Position numbers and translations under genes: made by a program. Shown piece by piece: positions 8,233 through 16,934 of a stretch of 36,216 bases of DNA. Source of the stretch: UBA1447 sp964612185 (lineage in GTDB: Bacteria > Bacillota > Clostridia > Oscillospirales > Acutalibacteraceae); NCBI GenBank assembly GCA_964612185.1, contig CAZTCR010000029.1:1-36216 (forward strand). Direction: 5' to 3'. Positions within the stretch are counted from its first letter, which is position 1; each line of letters begins with the position of its first letter. A model generated the notes under the pieces. That model did not search any database. It had not been told where the DNA came from and worked only from the letters and a program-made list of their open reading frames with translations.

Positions 8233-8300
8233 GGGAAAATTTTTTTGAAAGTCTTATGATTTGTTTATCTTAACGTGACTTATAAGGAAAGGCCGTATCT

Positions 8301-10541
8301 ATGACATTTGATTTTACAGGACTATCGATAACCGAAGCCGGAGATATCTGCGAAAAAGCAGCAGGCTTGTTCGCGGAGGAAATAAAACTGCGGACGGGCA
8401 AAAATCCGGTCATTTCAGCCGGTTCAAAAACGCCGCTGGTGAGTTTTCAGCTTTGCGGCGGCGAAAGCCTGCCGAATAAAGACAGCTATCTTCTTGAACT
8501 TGAAGGAACACAACTGAGAATTTCAGCTTGGGGACTCAGAGGCTTGGTTTTCGGGTACTCTTATTTTTTGCGCAAAACGGTTTACGAAAACGGCAGGATT
8601 ACATTGATTAAAGATATCTCGGGTAAATATGTTCCCTCCATGAAGGTTAGGGGGCACCACTACGGCTACTGCTCCATGGCGAACTCCTATGAAGCCTGGG
8701 ATTACCCGCAGCACAGCCGCTATTTCCGCGATATGATGTTTTTCGGCTGCAACACCAACGAGCAGGTTTCGTTCAGAGGATTGAATCAAAAGAGAAACAG
8801 ACTGATGCGCTATGATACAGATGAGTTTTTGATTGAGGCTTCCCGCCTGGCGGATGAGCTCGATTTGGATTATTCCGTCTGGTATTACAACGATGAAGAA
8901 GAGATTACCGCCGCCGTTGCCCGCCGTAAAAAAGTTTTTGAGCAGATACCGCGCTTGGACGCCGTCTTCCCGCCCGGCGGGGACCCCGGCGACTACCCCG
9001 CGGATGAGTTTGTGGAGCGCTGCATCGCCATTTCAAAGGTACTAAAAGAAGCGCATCCTAATGCCGAAATGTGGCCCTCCGCCCAAAAACCCAGAATATT
9101 CCCGGATTGGGGCGAAGAGTTCATCGAGTGTATGGAAAAGCTGCCCCCGGAAATCGACGGTGTCATCACCGGACCGAACCGGGCGTTTACTTTGGACGAG
9201 CTGCGACGCCGGCTGCCGGTCCGGTATCCGATCCGGCTGTTCCCGGATTTAACGCACAATGTGCGGTGCGAGTATCCGGTGCATTTCAACCGGGACGACT
9301 GGCATTATGCGCTGACCACCGCGTTGAGCCGGGAATGTATCAACCCGCGCCCGACGGAATTCCGCACGATTCACCGCTTAACCCGGCGTTATATCATCGG
9401 CAGTGCCAGCTATTCCGAGGGCGTGAATGATGATATCAATAAAATGGTATGGAGTGATATGGACTTCTTCCCCGATGTTTCGCTGTATGACACGCTGCTG
9501 GATTACGCCCGCGTTTTCTTTTACGGCGTTCCTGCCGAAAAAGCGGCGGACGGCATCCTCGGGCTGGAAATGAACTGGCAGGGCGATCCGGCTGAAAACC
9601 CGCATATCGAAAGCACGCTCAACATTTGGACCGGTTTACTTGCTGATTACCCCGATTTGATTGAAAACTGGCGTTTTGTCCAGTGTCTGTTCCGCGCGCA
9701 ATGCGACGCGCTGGTGCGCCGGCGCCGGTGCTTTGAACTGGATTTGCTCGCGAGTGCGAGGTTTGAACTGAATAAACAAAACATCTGTAAGGCGATTGAA
9801 ATTCTTTCGGCAGGGTTTGATGATGCTTACAACAAACTGCACGATGATATTTGGGCGCAGGCGGACAGGTTGTTTCACCTGATCGGCTTGCAGCTGGATG
9901 TGGAACACTACTGCGCGGACTCATGGGAGCGGGGCGCGACGCTCGAAACCATCGATTTGCCGGTGACAGACCGCCCGTGGCTGCTGAACAAACTCAAACA
10001 GGCACAAGCGATGCCGGAGCAGGTAAAAACAGGATTCATCGAAAGAGTGCTGAACAGAACGAGAGTAGACAGGGATGAGTTCTACTTTTCTTTGGCCGAA
10101 CACGGGTTCGATGTGCTCGGCGTGCCGCAGCAAGGCGAGTTTTACATCGATTACCAGGGCGACAGGCCCAATGTGAACAACGGCCATATTCCGATGGCCA
10201 TGCTCAAACTGTATGACCATTACTCGTTTAACTGCAAGCTCGGCGGCTTCACCGCCGGTACAGATTATAAGCTCAGGATTACTTACAGTTCTAAAAAACA
10301 GCCGGCCATAATACACCACCGCATCACAGCGAACGGAACCTTGATTTATGACGGCCCGCAGTACGGCGGAGATAAGGATGAGCAGTTTGACGCCGAACTG
10401 CTCGCACCGGGATTTGAAAGCGCTGCCTATGTTTTACCGGCATCCGTATTTGTAAACGGGTGCATCGATTTGGAAATAACCGAGCCGATAGCCGGTTTTA
10501 TGATGAGTGAGTTCTGGATTATAAAACGCGAATCAAACTAA
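8301..10541 (+). CDS. putative cytosolic glycoside hydrolase with GH20b-like N-terminal domain
   Basis: A 746-residue protein without a signal peptide. The first 100 residues resemble the non-catalytic alpha/beta domain found before the barrel of GH20 and GH67 enzymes (GDICEKAAGLFAEEIKLRTG, then the glycine turn AWGLRGLVFGYSYFL). A TIM-barrel-like region follows, about 110-470, with acid-rich strands such as WYYNDEEEI and EGVNDDINKMVWSDMDF. The C-terminal part is helical and then beta-rich (about 560-746). The exact GH family cannot be assigned by eye, and no standard catalytic signature is claimed. The RBS is AGGAAAGG (8285-8292). It is the first gene of a cluster with a DUF4838 protein and a GH2 enzyme, so a role in breaking imported oligosaccharides, possibly uronic-acid- or amino-sugar-containing, is inferred. 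Confidence 0.65.
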   Translation: MTFDFTGLSITEAGDICEKAAGLFAEEIKLRTGKNPVISAGSKTPLVSFQLCGGESLPNKDSYLLELEGTQLRISAWGLRGLVFGYSYFLRKTVYENGRITLIKDISGKYVPSMKVRGHHYGYCSMANSYEAWDYPQHSRYFRDMMFFGCNTNEQVSFRGLNQKRNRLMRYDTDEFLIEASRLADELDLDYSVWYYNDEEEITAAVARRKKVFEQIPRLDAVFPPGGDPGDYPADEFVERCIAISKVLKEAHPNAEMWPSAQKPRIFPDWGEEFIECMEKLPPEIDGVITGPNRAFTLDELRRRLPVRYPIRLFPDLTHNVRCEYPVHFNRDDWHYALTTALSRECINPRPTEFRTIHRLTRRYIIGSASYSEGVNDDINKMVWSDMDFFPDVSLYDTLLDYARVFFYGVPAEKAADGILGLEMNWQGDPAENPHIESTLNIWTGLLADYPDLIENWRFVQCLFRAQCDALVRRRRCFELDLLASARFELNKQNICKAIEILSAGFDDAYNKLHDDIWAQADRLFHLIGLQLDVEHYCADSWERGATLETIDLPVTDRPWLLNKLKQAQAMPEQVKTGFIERVLNRTRVDRDEFYFSLAEHGFDVLGVPQQGEFYIDYQGDRPNVNNGHIPMAMLKLYDHYSFNCKLGGFTAGTDYKLRITYSSKKQPAIIHHRITANGTLIYDGPQYGGDKDEQFDAELLAPGFESAAYVLPASVFVNGCIDLEITEPIAGFMMSEFWIIKRESN

Positions 10542-10544
10542 TCA

Positions 10545-10573
10545 TTGACACCGCTTGCCGTTGCCTGTAGAAT
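10545..10573 (+). promoter_or_regulatory. strong sigma-A-type promoter inside the catabolic cluster
   Basis: A perfect TTGACA (10545-10550) and TAGAAT (10568-10573) are separated by 17 bases. The -35 box lies four bases after the stop codon of the preceding gene. It can drive the DUF4838, GH2, methyltransferase-like, glycyl radical enzyme and activase genes independently of the first gene. Confidence 0.75.
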
Positions 10574-10615
10574 CGAAGTAAGGAACAAGTCCAACAAGAG
10601 AAAGGCTGACTGTTA

Positions 10616-12613
10616 ATGAATTTTATTCTAACACTCTTTGACCCGAAAACACGGAAAATCATCGCGCAGGTATTGGCATATATCATGATAGCAAGCACAT
10701 TGCTGGGTTTTGTCAATCCCCCGGCGCCGCCCGCGTATGTCCCGGAGAAAATCATAACACAAACGGACAGCACCGTGAAAATGACGCTCATCAGCGGCGG
10801 AGAAAGTCAATATGTTATTGTCAAGGGCTTGAACGCTTCACCGTCCGAAAATACAGCCGCGGCAAAGCTTCAGTCTTATCTTAAGCAAATCAGCGGGGTT
10901 GAACTGCCGATTATACCTGACGCTTCGGCCATTCCGACAGCAAAAGAAATTATTATCGGCAAAACAAACCGCGAGGGTGCCGGCTATACCGTAGACCGCG
11001 CTGCACTCGGGGACGACGGGTTTATCATTAAATCCATTGGTCAAAATATTGTTATCGCGGGCGGAGAACTCCGGGGAACACTGTATGGCGTTTTTGATTT
11101 TTTTCAAAAGTTTTTGGGCTGCAAGTGGCTGTCGTCAACAGCCGTCATTATTCCGGAAAATCCTGTTGTTGCGGTTCCCGCCGCGATAGATGTGCGGGAA
11201 GTGCCGGCATTCAGATTCCGCGCGCCGACCATGGTCTACAACATGACTTCAATCAATGCGGATTACGCGCTGGCCAATAAGATCAACGGTTTGGTACCGT
11301 CTGTTCAGTCGCCCGAATACGGTGGTATCATCCGGGATTACCCGGGGCACACCGCGGCGCTCATTGTGCCCCCGGATGTGTACTTTGTCGAACATCCCGA
11401 ATACTACGCCCTCACGGCGGACGGTGTGAGGATTACCGACAATCCCTGTTTATCCAACGAAGCGGTTATCCAAATCTATATTGACTACGCGAAAAATCAG
11501 ATTCAGGCAAATCCGAATTTAACATCGATAACCATGGGCTTGAACGACAGCGATGTGACCTGCCATTGTGACGCGTGCGAAGCGATTTACGCTGAGGAAG
11601 GCGCGAATGCCGGCACCTTAATCCGGCTGCTTAACAGAGTTGCCGAAGCAATCCGGCCGCTCGATCCGGATGTCAAACTGCTGACTTTTGCTTATGCCGG
11701 AACAGTGGAAGCACCGAAGACACGCTGCGATGAAAACATTATTATCTACTATTGCCCCATTACCATGTGCTACGCGCACCCGCTGCAGGCATGTGATTAT
11801 GACGCGTCAAAGGATGCGTGCAGGCAACTTGTGGAATGGGGAAAAATTACAAATAATATTTACATCTTTGAGTATCCGATGAATTACAACGAGCAGGCGC
11901 TGCCGTATGCTAAGTATGACGCTGTGCAGCCGAACATCCAGTTTTATTACGAGAACAACGCGAGCGGGCTGTTTAACTGTGCCGTTTCCACCTGTGACCC
12001 GAACTTCTTCGTGTTGGACAACTATATTTACGCAAAACTGCTGTGGGACCCGTACGCCGACCTTGAAGCGATGATGGCGGAGTTTATGATCGATTATTTC
12101 GGCGACGGCTGGCAGTATATCCGCGAATATCTCCGCATGGTATCTGAGGAATGCAACGGCAAATCCTTTTTGGGTGTGCAGATGCACGCGGTTTGTGTGT
12201 CCGGCGCGACGGAACCCGGAAACATCTCCATGGGCAAAGACCAGGTAGCCTACTGTGACGCGCTTTGGGCAAACGCGACGGCGCTCGCGCAAGAGGATTG
12301 GCAGCTTTGGAACCTGCGGAGCAATGAGATATCCTGGCGGGTGTGGAAGTCCAACAACCTGGCCGGGGAGTTTGCTTTGGTCCGGTTCCCGGCGGCGCGA
12401 TATAACAACAATAAAAGACTGTTTGCGGATATTTATGAACTCGGTGTAATCCAGCACGATGAGGGAAGCAACTATGTGTCGCCGGAAGACTTTGTAAAAT
12501 TCGAGCTTTATTATCTTTCACCGACATTTTGGACATGGCGGCGACTCGGCAGAGAAAAACAGTACACGGCCGACAGCCTGCTCGATATTATTGCGGGATG
12601 GTTTACAGAATAA
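10616..12613 (+). CDS. exported DUF4838-domain protein, putative glycosidase
   Basis: 665 residues. An uncleaved or cleaved signal segment lies near residues 14-34 (IIAQVLAYIMIASTLLGFV), so the protein is exported or membrane-anchored. A GH20b-like domain (about 55-165) contains SENTAAAKLQSYLKQISG and LRGTLYGVFDFFQKFLGCKW. A large region with the hallmarks of DUF4838 follows (about 195-520): MGLNDSDVTCHCDACEA, with the Cys cluster C316-x-C318-x-x-C321, and IYIFEYPMNYNEQ. DUF4838 proteins accompany glycan-degrading enzymes and are thought to have a GH-like barrel; the substrate is unknown. The RBS is GAGAAAGG (10598-10605). It has its own promoter and lies 28 bp before the GH2 gene. It is the only product of the cluster with an export signal, so it may act first on the extracellular polymer or glycan. 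Confidence 0.75.
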   Translation: MNFILTLFDPKTRKIIAQVLAYIMIASTLLGFVNPPAPPAYVPEKIITQTDSTVKMTLISGGESQYVIVKGLNASPSENTAAAKLQSYLKQISGVELPIIPDASAIPTAKEIIIGKTNREGAGYTVDRAALGDDGFIIKSIGQNIVIAGGELRGTLYGVFDFFQKFLGCKWLSSTAVIIPENPVVAVPAAIDVREVPAFRFRAPTMVYNMTSINADYALANKINGLVPSVQSPEYGGIIRDYPGHTAALIVPPDVYFVEHPEYYALTADGVRITDNPCLSNEAVIQIYIDYAKNQIQANPNLTSITMGLNDSDVTCHCDACEAIYAEEGANAGTLIRLLNRVAEAIRPLDPDVKLLTFAYAGTVEAPKTRCDENIIIYYCPITMCYAHPLQACDYDASKDACRQLVEWGKITNNIYIFEYPMNYNEQALPYAKYDAVQPNIQFYYENNASGLFNCAVSTCDPNFFVLDNYIYAKLLWDPYADLEAMMAEFMIDYFGDGWQYIREYLRMVSEECNGKSFLGVQMHAVCVSGATEPGNISMGKDQVAYCDALWANATALAQEDWQLWNLRSNEISWRVWKSNNLAGEFALVRFPAARYNNNKRLFADIYELGVIQHDEGSNYVSPEDFVKFELYYLSPTFWTWRRLGREKQYTADSLLDIIAGWFTE

Positions 12614-12641
12614 GACGAAAGTTTGCGAAGGAATGCTGCTG

Positions 12642-15600
12642 ATGAAAAAGAATCCGCGATATTGGGAAAACCCGGCCATGATCGGCGAAAATAAAGAGGA
12701 CGGGCATAACCTTGCCCTGCCTTATGATACTTTTGAAGAAGCAACCGCCGGAGCGGACTGCCCCTATAAAATGACGCTTAACGGCGTCTGGAAGTTTTAC
12801 TGGCAGCTGGGGCTCGAGGTTATGCGCTGCGACTACCAACGCGCGGATTTTGACGACAGCGCCTGGGACGATATGGCTGTGCCGTCCCTGTGGCAGCTCA
12901 AAGGCTACGGCAAACCGATTTATTTGTGCAACTCCTACCCGAAGGCGCTCTCGGTTAAAAAAGACAAAATTCCGCTCATTGACCACAACCAAAACGAGGT
13001 AGGCGTTTACCGCCGCAGTTTTGCCGTGCCGGAAGGCTGGGCGGGCAAAGAAATCTTTCTGCATTTCGGCGCGGTGAAAGCGGGCTTTTTTATCTATCTC
13101 AACGGTGAAAAAATCGGTTATTCCCAAGGGTCTATGACGCCCGCCGAATTCAGAATAACGGAGTATCTCAAAGCAGGGGATAATCAAATAACGGTTGAAG
13201 TGTTCCGGTACACGGACGGCACCTATCTGGAAGACCAGGATATGTGGTTTTTGTCCGGCATCTACCGCGAGGTCTATCTGTACGCGGAAAATAAGCTGTG
13301 CATCAAAGATTTTTTCGCACAAGCAACGCTTGACGAAACCTACACTAACGGCTTGCTGAACTTGGCAGTCACCCTGCGCAATGACGGCGAACAGTCCGAA
13401 ACTGCGGCGGCGGAAGCTTGGCTAGTGGACGGTGACAATAGAAAACTCGTTGCTTCGGCGCGGATTGATATGGCGAAGGGCCAAAGCAATGTGATACTTA
13501 CTCATACTGAACACAATGTACGCCAATGGTCGGCGGAAACACCGAACTTGTACGGGCTCATGCTCATTTTTAAACAAGGGGATAAAATACTCACCTGCAA
13601 ATATGCAAGAATCGGCTTTAAAAGTGTTGAAATAAAAGGTAATGTGCTGATGGTTAATGGCCGCAGAGTCATCATCAAAGGTGTCAACCGTCACGACTTT
13701 GACCCGGACAACGGCTGGGCAGTGCCGCGGGAGCGGTATTATCAGGACTTGTATTTGATGAAGCGGGCGAACATCAACGCTGTGCGCACGAGCCATTATC
13801 CGGATGACCTGCCTTTTTACGACCTTTGTGACGAGCTTGGGCTTTATGTTATGGATGAGTGTGATATGGAAACTCACGGTGTCCGCCGAAAAAATGTGCC
13901 GGGTGACAATCCGATTTGGAAAGGCGCGGTGGTTGACCGCATGCAGCGCATGGTCTTGCGCGACCGCAGCCGCGCGTGTGTGTGCTTTTGGTCGCTTGGC
14001 AATGAGGCGGGCGACGGCGAGAATTTTTTGCACATGCGCAAAGCCGCCCTCACGCTGGACACTACCCGCCCGATACATTATGAGGGCGACTTTGACCTGA
14101 CAAAATCGGACTTTATCAGCAGGATGTATCCGCTGGAAAATATTGTCGAAAAGTTCCGCAATCAGCAGGAAGTCAAGGAAAGCCTTTTTGATTCCGTCGC
14201 GAACGCATTGGCGGCGGACAACAAGGCGATTGCCGCCGAACATTATAAAACAAAACCGGTCATATACTGCGAGTTTGCCCACGCGATGCAAAACAGTCTG
14301 GGCAACTTTCGCGAATATGTGGAGGATTTTGAGAAGTACGAGCATATGTGCGGCGGTTTCATCTGGGATTATGTGGACCAGTCCATCCGTGTTAAAGAAA
14401 ACGGGCAGGAAAAATGGCTGTACGGCGGAGATTTTGACGAGGGGAAGACCAGTTACTATTTCTGTGCCAACGGTATCATCGGCGCGGACAGGGAACCGCA
14501 CCCTTCCTATTTTGAAGTAAAAAAAGTTTATGCCAACATCAAGGCGCACGCGGTTGACTTGGCAAAAGGTATCATAACTGTCCAAAACAAAAACCTGTTC
14601 GTATCGCTTGATGACTGGTGGCTCAAGTGGGTTGTTTCTATTAACGGTGAAACAGCGCAGGAAGGCACGATTGAAAACTTAAATGTCGAGCCGCTGACCG
14701 CAAAGGAGTTTATCCTTTCCCTTGATATGGATGCTCTGCCCGCGGGCGAGGCGGTGCTCACCGTGTCCTTCGTGACAAAAAAAGATATGCCATGGGCACC
14801 GGCGGGTTATGAGCAGACTTTTGACCAGTATGTTTTAAAAGCCGCCCCGTATAAACCAAAAACCGCCGTGGACGGCAAGATTGACTGTACGCAAAGCGGC
14901 GACACAATCCGTTTAAGCGGCAGGGGCTTTGCCGCGCAGATCAAAAAAGGTGCGCTGATTTCCTTAAAATACTGCGGGCAGGAAATGCTCAATGCCGCGC
15001 AGCCGATGACCCCGAATTTTTTCAGACCGCTCACGGATAACGACCGGGGTTACCTGAACTTTGTGCCGCAGCTCGTCAGGCTCAACCCGCTGTATCGCTG
15101 GCAAAGCGTCAGCGCGCACATCAAAACTGCCGGTGTAAAAACAACAAGGCTCGCCGGCGGTGCGGTTGAAATCAGCGTGAAATGGCTTGCCCCCTTCGCA
15201 AGCGGTATCCGTACCGTTTACACCTTCGACCCAACCGGCCATATAACGGTGCGTCACTGCGCGTCGGGCGTTCTCCTGCCGGTGCTGAGAATCGGGTTGA
15301 GAACCGGGCTTGCGCTTGCGCTCAACCACGCGAAGTGGTACGGCCGCGGTCCGCAAGAAAGTTATTGCGACCGCTTAACCGGCGCTAAAATAGCGTTGCA
15401 TGAAATGAATGTGGCGCAGTTGGAGCATCGTTATATGCGCCCGCAGGAAAACGGAAACCGTACGGATGTGCGAATGCTTGAACTGACGGATGATAACGGC
15501 AGGGGAATCCGGATAGAAGCACCGGCGGGGAAGAACTTTAACTTCGGCGCCGGTTATTATTCGCAGGAAAAACTGGAAGCGGCCACACATATTCATGAAC

Positions 15601-15752
15601 TCAAACCCGATAATTATATCACCCTGAACCTTGACGCGTCGCAGCGGGGCGTGGGCGGGGATTTGCCGGGTAACGCCGTTTTGCATGAACCGTACAAACT
15701 GAAAAGCGGCAAGAAGTACTGCTTTGAGTTTACCGTTTCGCCAAAACTGTAA
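12642..15752 (+). CDS. GH2 beta-galactosidase (LacZ-like, long form)
   Basis: A 1036-residue cytosolic glycosidase that removes terminal beta-galactose, or a related sugar, from oligosaccharides. The domain order is sugar-binding jelly roll (about 40-220, CPYKMTLNGVWKFYW), two Ig-like domains around the catalytic barrel (about 335-610), and the beta-galactosidase small-chain domain at the C-terminus (about 760-1030, ending near ASQRGVGGD). The acid/base is Glu455 in WSLGNEAG and the nucleophile is Glu544 in YCEFAHAM. The family usually has MGNS after the nucleophile; here it is MQNS (Gln550). The start at 12642 is chosen from GAAGGA (12627-12632), nine bases upstream; the frame extends a further 17 codons into the preceding gene without support. 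There is no signal peptide. It is 28 bp after the DUF4838 gene. A beta-glucuronidase or other GH2 specificity is possible. Confidence 0.9.
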   Translation: MKKNPRYWENPAMIGENKEDGHNLALPYDTFEEATAGADCPYKMTLNGVWKFYWQLGLEVMRCDYQRADFDDSAWDDMAVPSLWQLKGYGKPIYLCNSYPKALSVKKDKIPLIDHNQNEVGVYRRSFAVPEGWAGKEIFLHFGAVKAGFFIYLNGEKIGYSQGSMTPAEFRITEYLKAGDNQITVEVFRYTDGTYLEDQDMWFLSGIYREVYLYAENKLCIKDFFAQATLDETYTNGLLNLAVTLRNDGEQSETAAAEAWLVDGDNRKLVASARIDMAKGQSNVILTHTEHNVRQWSAETPNLYGLMLIFKQGDKILTCKYARIGFKSVEIKGNVLMVNGRRVIIKGVNRHDFDPDNGWAVPRERYYQDLYLMKRANINAVRTSHYPDDLPFYDLCDELGLYVMDECDMETHGVRRKNVPGDNPIWKGAVVDRMQRMVLRDRSRACVCFWSLGNEAGDGENFLHMRKAALTLDTTRPIHYEGDFDLTKSDFISRMYPLENIVEKFRNQQEVKESLFDSVANALAADNKAIAAEHYKTKPVIYCEFAHAMQNSLGNFREYVEDFEKYEHMCGGFIWDYVDQSIRVKENGQEKWLYGGDFDEGKTSYYFCANGIIGADREPHPSYFEVKKVYANIKAHAVDLAKGIITVQNKNLFVSLDDWWLKWVVSINGETAQEGTIENLNVEPLTAKEFILSLDMDALPAGEAVLTVSFVTKKDMPWAPAGYEQTFDQYVLKAAPYKPKTAVDGKIDCTQSGDTIRLSGRGFAAQIKKGALISLKYCGQEMLNAAQPMTPNFFRPLTDNDRGYLNFVPQLVRLNPLYRWQSVSAHIKTAGVKTTRLAGGAVEISVKWLAPFASGIRTVYTFDPTGHITVRHCASGVLLPVLRIGLRTGLALALNHAKWYGRGPQESYCDRLTGAKIALHEMNVAQLEHRYMRPQENGNRTDVRMLELTDDNGRGIRIEAPAGKNFNFGAGYYSQEKLEAATHIHELKPDNYITLNLDASQRGVGGDLPGNAVLHEPYKLKSGKKYCFEFTVSPKL

Positions 15753-15776
15753 GACTTGCCGGTGTGGGAGGTGTCT

Positions 15777-16898
15777 ATGAACTTAACCTCAAACGAGCGG
15801 ATCATGCGTATTTTTCGCAATGAACCGTATGACCGGCCGGTGCTCAAACTCTGGGGAGCAAAACCCGGTCAAGTAATTTTATGTGACGCCTATAAAGAGG
15901 TCGCCGCGCGGGCGGCCGAAGTGACTGATATCTTCTCCGGCGCCGGCTCGCCGTTTAATATGTATGCCGGGCGGAAATCCGGCAGGCTGATTAAAACCTA
16001 TACCAGGCGGACCGGCGACCCGCAGTGGGTGGAACGGTTAACAGCCGTAAAAACACCCGGCGGGCTCCTGCAAAGTATTGAGCGTGTGAGCACAGCCGGC
16101 GACCCGGGTTATACCACCGAGTACATGCTAAAAGAACCGGGGGATATTAAAAAACTGCTTTCCCTGCCGTATGCGCCATATACCGTTAATATCAAGCCAT
16201 ACAACCGGGAATGCGCCCGCATCGGGGATAAGGGCATCGTGATGTTCCACATCGACAATCCGGTTTACGCATTGGCGCGGTTGACCGGGTCGGAAAATCT
16301 TGCCCTTTTTTCTTATGACTGCCGCGATTTGGTCAGCGAAGCGGTTGCAATTTTTTCGGCCAGGGTGCATGCACATGTCAAAGCCGTTTTAGCGGCCGGT
16401 ATCAGCCCGGTTTTCGGCTGGGTTGGCCCGGAGCTTTGTATACCGCCGCTCATGGCGCAGCGGGATTTTGAAGAGTTCGTTGTTCAGACCGAAAAGCCAA
16501 CTTGCGACGCCATTCACAACGCCGGCGGTTATGTCTGGCTGCACTGCCACGGCAAGGTGAGCAGTCTGATTGAACGCTACATCCACATGGGTGTTGATGT
16601 GCTCAACCCCTTGGAACCGGCAAAAAACGGCGATGTGGTTTTGAGTGAAGTGGTTGAGTGCTTCGGCAGCCGGATTGGGTTGGAAGGTAATATCGAGATA
16701 CAAGATCTCTTAACAGCGGATACCGGAACACTCAAAGCGCTTCTGCGCGAGTGCGTGGATGCAGGGGCGAAAAGCGGCCGGTTTATCCTATGCCCGTCAG
16801 CCGGTTTTATGGAATATCCGCGGCCCGAGCCGCTTTATATCGATAATCTGATGACCTACCTCAATTACGGTTATGAATTGCTGGAAGCGCTGCGCTGA
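15777..16898 (+). CDS. uroporphyrinogen decarboxylase / corrinoid methyltransferase family protein
   Basis: A 373-residue cytosolic protein with the URO-D-type barrel. The start is at 15777 because GGGAGG (15766-15771) precedes it; seven more codons are open upstream but lack an RBS. Helical N-terminal features (SNERIMRIFRNEPYDRPVLK) match the methyltransferase-like branch rather than heme-pathway HemE. A conserved turn HCHGKVSSLIERYI (His256-Cys-His258-Gly) lies before MGVDVLNPLEP. In MtaA/CmuA-type members this region binds zinc and a methyl acceptor or donor. The gene sits between GH2 and a glycyl radical enzyme, so it is probably not a porphyrin enzyme. A methyl-transfer role on a glycan breakdown product is an inference; no corrinoid protein gene is visible. 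The next gene begins 36 bp downstream. Confidence 0.8.
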   Translation: MNLTSNERIMRIFRNEPYDRPVLKLWGAKPGQVILCDAYKEVAARAAEVTDIFSGAGSPFNMYAGRKSGRLIKTYTRRTGDPQWVERLTAVKTPGGLLQSIERVSTAGDPGYTTEYMLKEPGDIKKLLSLPYAPYTVNIKPYNRECARIGDKGIVMFHIDNPVYALARLTGSENLALFSYDCRDLVSEAVAIFSARVHAHVKAVLAAGISPVFGWVGPELCIPPLMAQRDFEEFVVQTEKPTCDAIHNAGGYVWLHCHGKVSSLIERYIHMGVDVLNPLEPAKNGDVVLSEVVECFGSRIGLEGNIEIQDLLTADTGTLKALLRECVDAGAKSGRFILCPSAGFMEYPRPEPLYIDNLMTYLNYGYELLEALR

Positions 16899-16934
16899 CA
16901 GCAAGGCGTTTGACACCGGAAAGGACCCGGGCGC

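Noticed and set aside
13422..14585. 387-codon open frame antisense to the GH2 gene
   Set aside because: It is a shadow of the catalytic barrel of the GH2 enzyme; the plus-strand frame has all family motifs.
15756..15776. Earlier start for the URO-D family protein
   Set aside because: The earlier ATG is two bases after the previous stop codon region and has no RBS, while GGGAGG fits the ATG at 15777.
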